Origin: JAPOXR01 sp965214695 | Lineage (GTDB): Bacteria; Pseudomonadota; Alphaproteobacteria; Rhodobacterales; Rhodobacteraceae | Length of the DNA stretch: 64,000 nt | Assembly (NCBI GenBank): GCA_965214695.1 | Contig: OZ243967.1 | Coordinates: 2,976,001 to 3,040,000, forward strand | Direction: 5' to 3' | Shown here: piece by piece, positions 60,490 to 64,000 of the stretch | How positions within the stretch are numbered: the first letter of the stretch is position 1 | Layout: every line of letters begins with the position of its first letter | Made by a program: the position numbers and the translations under genes | Notes under the pieces: generated by a model | The model's input: the letters and a program-made list of their open reading frames with translations, nothing else | Told to the model about the DNA's origin: nothing | Databases searched by the model: none

Positions 60490-62418
60490 ATGACCTCGGA
60501 GACCCAAACGTCTGGCGGAACGGCCAACCTGTTTATGCTGTTGTCCGCACCGGCTTGCTTCCTGCTCGGTGCAATCGCGCTTTACAGTTCGGGTGTGGGT
60601 CTCGTTGAACCGAAGTTTCACCGTGCCGCAGGTTTTGCTCTGGCCTTGCTGGCTGGCATCGCGGCTTCGAGAGACCGCCGGGAAGCGAACGGTTCCGTCA
60701 CCGGCGCTCGTGCCTCCGTTCATTTGGCGATCGACGTCACGCTGATGGCTGCCGGTTTATGGGCGATCTGGTCCTTCTATTTCGTCCAGGCACGAATGGA
60801 AGTCGCTCTCTACGACGTGACGCAAGCTGATGCTTGGCCCGCCTTGGCGGGTCTTGTGGTCTTTCTGGTGCTTTGCCGCAGGCTATGGGGTTGGGGGCTC
60901 TTCGGGGTTGGCGCCTTCGGAGTCCTTTACCTGCTCTTCGGAAAGGACTTGCCAGGCATTCTGGCTCACACCGGATTCACGCTTACGGAGGTTGCGGAGG
61001 CTCTATGGTACAACACCAACAAGGGTGTCTTCGGGTCAATCACGAACATCGTCCTGTCCACGGTCTTCATCTTCATCATTTTCGGAGTCCTTCTGGAAGG
61101 CACCGGAGCCGGCGATACGCTTCTGAAATTCGCGTTCCTCGTGACGCGGCGGACCCGGGGCGGGCCAGCCCATGCAGCGATCCTGGCATCTTCCTTGTTC
61201 GGAACCATGTCTGGCTCGACCGTTGCCAACATCGTCGGTACCGGCACCTTCACCATCCCGATGATCAAGAAGCGGGGGTTTTCCCCGACCTTTGCTGCGG
61301 GGATCGAGGCAACGGCGTCGTCCGGCGGGCAGATCATGCCACCGATCATGGGGGCTGCGGCACTGGTCATGGCTGACCTAACCGGCACCGGCTACCTAGA
61401 CATCATTGTCGCCGCCCTCATTCCGGCACTCCTCTACTATTTCAGCCTGTTTTCGGCCGTAACGGTCGAGGCGCGACGGCAGAGAATCGATGTTGAGCCG
61501 CTGGCCGTCGGCGACCGGATCACTCGAGTTGACCTGATCAATTCGGTCCTGTTCGTCGGTCCGATCCTGACGGTGATCGGATCACTCGTGGCGGGGTCCT
61601 CGACATCAGCGGCCGGTTTCAATGCCGTCGTCGTTCTCCTGATTCTTTCGGTCATCAACCCCGATGTCCAGTCCGACCCGCTGCGGGTTTGGCGTGCCTT
61701 TCTCAAGGGCGCCCAGTCTGGCGCAACGCTTCTCATTGCCATTGCCGCCATCGGCATCCTCGTCGGGTCACTGGATTCGACTGGTTTGGGGCTCAAGCTC
61801 GCCAACGTCATTTCCACGATCCGGGGTGAAAGCCTGTTCTCGGCGCTCCTGGTCGCCATGGTTGGCGCATTGGTCCTTGGCATGGGAATGCCGACGCTTC
61901 CCGCCTACCTCATCATAGTCCTGGTAATGGGTCCGGCGATCCAGGCCTTGGGCGTCTCGATGCTGACCGCTCACATGTTCGTCTTTTACTACGGAGTGGC
62001 ATCCTCGCTGACGCCGCCTGTCGCCATCGCCGCCTATGCCGCTGCCCCGATTGCCGGGGCCAACCCACTGATGACCGCATTCATGTCGTTCCGTTTGGGA
62101 ATGGCGAAATTCATCATCCCTTTCGTCTTCGCGTTTTATCCGACCATTCTGGTCATCGAAGAGTTCAGCCTGTTGCCATTCGTTTGGATCGTCGCCCGAA
62201 CGTGCTTCTGCATTTGGCTGTTCTCTTCTGCACTCTCGGGACACGACCGTCGCAAGCTGACTATGCCAGAGATTGTCGCGAGGTTCCTTGCGGCTTTTGC
62301 AATGCTGGCCCCCGACCCTGCTATCCACATCCCGGCGATTCTCGTCGGCCTCGGCTTGCTGGCATGGGATGTACGGTCAGCGCCGCACCCATCACCGAAA
62401 TCGGAGGTCGAATCTTGA
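60490..62418 (+). CDS. TRAP transporter fused permease (DctQ-DctM, 4TM/12TM)
   Basis: About 642 residues with many hydrophobic segments. The N-terminal third is the small DctQ-like part. Beyond about residue 150, GDTLLKFAFLVTRRTRGGPAHAAILASSLFGTMSGSTVANIVGTGTFTIPMIKKRGF and ASSGGQIMPPIMGAAALVM are typical of the large DctM part of fused TAXI-type permeases. The C-terminal PTLPAYLIIVLVMGPAIQALGV and ASSLTPPVAIAAYAAAPIAG complete it. It starts at ATG 60490, while GTG 60433 is an alternative. The stop overlaps the start of the sulfatase gene by three bases (TTGA). Confidence 0.92.
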   Translation: MTSETQTSGGTANLFMLLSAPACFLLGAIALYSSGVGLVEPKFHRAAGFALALLAGIAASRDRREANGSVTGARASVHLAIDVTLMAAGLWAIWSFYFVQARMEVALYDVTQADAWPALAGLVVFLVLCRRLWGWGLFGVGAFGVLYLLFGKDLPGILAHTGFTLTEVAEALWYNTNKGVFGSITNIVLSTVFIFIIFGVLLEGTGAGDTLLKFAFLVTRRTRGGPAHAAILASSLFGTMSGSTVANIVGTGTFTIPMIKKRGFSPTFAAGIEATASSGGQIMPPIMGAAALVMADLTGTGYLDIIVAALIPALLYYFSLFSAVTVEARRQRIDVEPLAVGDRITRVDLINSVLFVGPILTVIGSLVAGSSTSAAGFNAVVVLLILSVINPDVQSDPLRVWRAFLKGAQSGATLLIAIAAIGILVGSLDSTGLGLKLANVISTIRGESLFSALLVAMVGALVLGMGMPTLPAYLIIVLVMGPAIQALGVSMLTAHMFVFYYGVASSLTPPVAIAAYAAAPIAGANPLMTAFMSFRLGMAKFIIPFVFAFYPTILVIEEFSLLPFVWIVARTCFCIWLFSSALSGHDRRKLTMPEIVARFLAAFAMLAPDPAIHIPAILVGLGLLAWDVRSAPHPSPKSEVES

Positions 62419-63986
62419 CCAGGCGACCAAACTTCTTGTTCATCATTACGGATCAGCATCGTGCGGACCACCTCGGATGCGGTGGCAACGCGATTGTCCA
62501 GACTCCGAACATCGACAGCATTGCGACCAAGGGCACTAGATGGGATCGCTTTTATGCAGCCAATCCGATTTGCATGCCGAACCGCGCCTCGATCATGACT
62601 GGACGGATGTGCTCGGCACATGGGGTTCGGCACAATGGCATACCGCTGTCGAAAGACCACACGACGTTCGTGGAACTGCTCCGGGATGCCGGATACCGGA
62701 CAGGGCTCATTGGCAAGTCTCACCTGCAGTGTTTCACGGGCCTTCCCGCGACGAACCGATTCGAGCCGGCCGAGGGCCTGGTCGCCCCAAGCCGGCATCT
62801 CCGCGATGCGATCAAGAACAACCGGCACACGCCCGATTATGACCTGGAAGTTGCCCCGCAATGGGACCGCCCGCTCGCTGAACGAACGGGTGGAGACTTC
62901 TACGGCTTCGAGCATGTCGAAGTTGTGGCGGATCACGGGGACCGAGCTTGCGGCGACTATCTGCTTTGGGCCCGACAGCAGCGCCGAGACTTCGATAGCC
63001 TTGTGGGGCCGGAAAACTCGCTTCCGGACAACCGCGTCAACGCACCGCAGGCCTGGCGGACAGCCGTGCCTGAAGAACTCTACTCGACATCTTGGATCGC
63101 TGATCGAAGCGAGGCCTGGCTGTCCAATGGTGCAGCGAACGACGAGCCGTTCTTCCTGCAAATGTCCTTCCCGGACCCTCACCATCCGTTTACGCCTCCG
63201 GGTCGCTATTGGGGCATGTACGATCCTGCCGACATCCAGCTCCCCGCTTCGTTTGGCCAAGGTGATCTCCCACCGATTCGGGCCATGCGGGAAGCGCTTG
63301 AGAAAGGTACCGATGCTCGAGATAGCCAAAACCCGTTCGCAGTTACGGAAGTCGAAGCCCGATCGATCATCGCCCTGACCTACGGCATGATCACCATGAT
63401 CGACGACGCCATCGGACGGGTGCTGAAGCGGCTTGACAGCCTTGGTCTGGCAGAGGACACCGTTGTCATCTTCACCTCTGATCACGGCGACTACATGGGC
63501 GATCACGGGTTGATACTGAAGTTGCTGCTGCATTTCCAAGGTATCATCAGAGTGCCGTTCGTCTGGCATGATCCCAAGTCTCCGAGCCGTGGCCAAGTCG
63601 ACGGCGGGCTTGCGTCATCTATCGATATCGCGCCCACGATCCTGGCCCAGGCCGGAATTCAGCCCTACAACGGCATTCAGGGCCGTGACCTTCTTTCATC
63701 CAGGTCTCCGGGGGTCGTCATCGTCGAAGAAGACAGTCAGCGTCTCATGACCGGCTTTGACCGACCTCAGAGAGTTCGGACCATCGTGACCGACAAATAC
63801 CGAATGTCGCTGCGGGAAGGCGAAAACTGGAATGAGCTTTATGATCTCTCCACCGATCCTGACGAATTCAGCAACCTTTACGATCATCCTGCCGGACTGA
63901 AGGCACGGCACGAATTGTCGGAGTTGATGCTCAGGCGAATGATCGCGCTTCAAGATCGGTCGCCATTGCCGGCCTACCGGGCCTGA
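62415..63986 (+). CDS. Sulfatase-superfamily hydrolase (type I, formylglycine motif), no visible signal peptide
   Basis: 523 residues from TTG 62415, overlapping the TRAP permease stop and with GGAGG seven bases upstream. RRPNFLFIITDQHRAD gives metal ligands Asp13 and Gln14. The nucleophile is Cys53 in CMPNRASIMTGR, fitting the C-x-P-x-R formylglycine motif (usually CxPSR). FTSDHGDYMGDHG near residue 360 holds the second metal site Asp and His. Family members cleave sulfate or phosphonate monoesters. It lacks a signal peptide, so it probably acts in the cytoplasm on something imported by the adjacent TRAP system. Exact substrate unknown, and phosphonate monoester hydrolase is an alternative. 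Confidence 0.9.
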   Translation: MTRRPNFLFIITDQHRADHLGCGGNAIVQTPNIDSIATKGTRWDRFYAANPICMPNRASIMTGRMCSAHGVRHNGIPLSKDHTTFVELLRDAGYRTGLIGKSHLQCFTGLPATNRFEPAEGLVAPSRHLRDAIKNNRHTPDYDLEVAPQWDRPLAERTGGDFYGFEHVEVVADHGDRACGDYLLWARQQRRDFDSLVGPENSLPDNRVNAPQAWRTAVPEELYSTSWIADRSEAWLSNGAANDEPFFLQMSFPDPHHPFTPPGRYWGMYDPADIQLPASFGQGDLPPIRAMREALEKGTDARDSQNPFAVTEVEARSIIALTYGMITMIDDAIGRVLKRLDSLGLAEDTVVIFTSDHGDYMGDHGLILKLLLHFQGIIRVPFVWHDPKSPSRGQVDGGLASSIDIAPTILAQAGIQPYNGIQGRDLLSSRSPGVVIVEEDSQRLMTGFDRPQRVRTIVTDKYRMSLREGENWNELYDLSTDPDEFSNLYDHPAGLKARHELSELMLRRMIALQDRSPLPAYRA

Positions 63987-64000
63987 ATGATGTGGCCCAG

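Noticed and set aside
62136..63596. 486-codon minus-strand frame opposite the permease end and sulfatase
   Set aside because: Antisense to the intact sulfatase with its Cys53 and metal motifs.

Overview
The window looks like the chromosome of a GC-rich alphaproteobacterium. The evidence is the leftward housekeeping run cmk-rpsA-ihfB-lapA-trpF-trpB, the phaC/phaZ/phaR polyhydroxyalkanoate genes, TTT and TRAP transporters, and many small catabolic operons. Assignment below class level is not possible from the sequence alone.

Layout. 1-1.3 kb: the 5' part of aroA (cut by the window edge) and an orphan FitA-type antitoxin. 1.3-7.3 kb: a leftward tripartite tricarboxylate transporter operon (tctC-tctB-tctA) followed by an aldehyde dehydrogenase and a Tm-1-like protein, with a near-consensus promoter and an inverted repeat. 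7.9-14.4 kb: a homoprotocatechuate meta-cleavage cluster (hpaR divergent from hpaF-E-D-G-H), then a Rieske oxygenase. 15-18 kb: a GST and an AT-richer three-gene cassette containing a TIGR04255 protein. 18.5-34.2 kb: a catabolic island with a MetE-like methyltransferase, bicupin, NTF2/SnoaL proteins, LacI regulator, SDR, histidinol-dehydrogenase-family enzyme, solitary ABC ATPase, MttB-superfamily methyltransferase without pyrrolysine and Gfo/Idh oxidoreductase, and, divergently, an acyl-CoA dehydrogenase / ADP-forming acyl-CoA synthetase / CaiD operon. 34.3-41.5 kb: trpB, trpF, lapA, ihfB, rpsA, cmk and an SLC13 permease. 41.7-51.8 kb: phaZ and phaC divergent, a FAD amine oxidase, an inserted hipBA segment, a pRiA4b ORF-3 protein, phaR and a second hydratase. 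51.9-53.9 kb: a terB / PhnD-like / amidotransferase operon. 54-58.3 kb: a plastic region with an intact IS4-family element, a decayed IS110 transposase, higBA and a broken cupin gene. 58.4-64 kb: a LysR regulator divergent from a TAXI-TRAP transporter and a sulfatase.

The most notable structures are: (i) the 18.5-34 kb island, which combines two methyl-transfer enzymes with a CaiD that keeps both catalytic glutamates and suggests breakdown of a carnitine- or betaine-like compound; (ii) a 467-bp direct repeat, with one mismatch, that brackets hipBA and a transposase remnant and has duplicated the 3' end of a FAD oxidase gene; (iii) the low-GC three-gene cassette at 16.3-18.1 kb; and (iv) a TAXI-TRAP-sulfatase operon whose sulfatase has no visible export signal. 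Three toxin-antitoxin-type loci (an orphan antitoxin, hipBA and higBA) are present, each with an inverted repeat upstream. No tRNA, rRNA or CRISPR array was seen.
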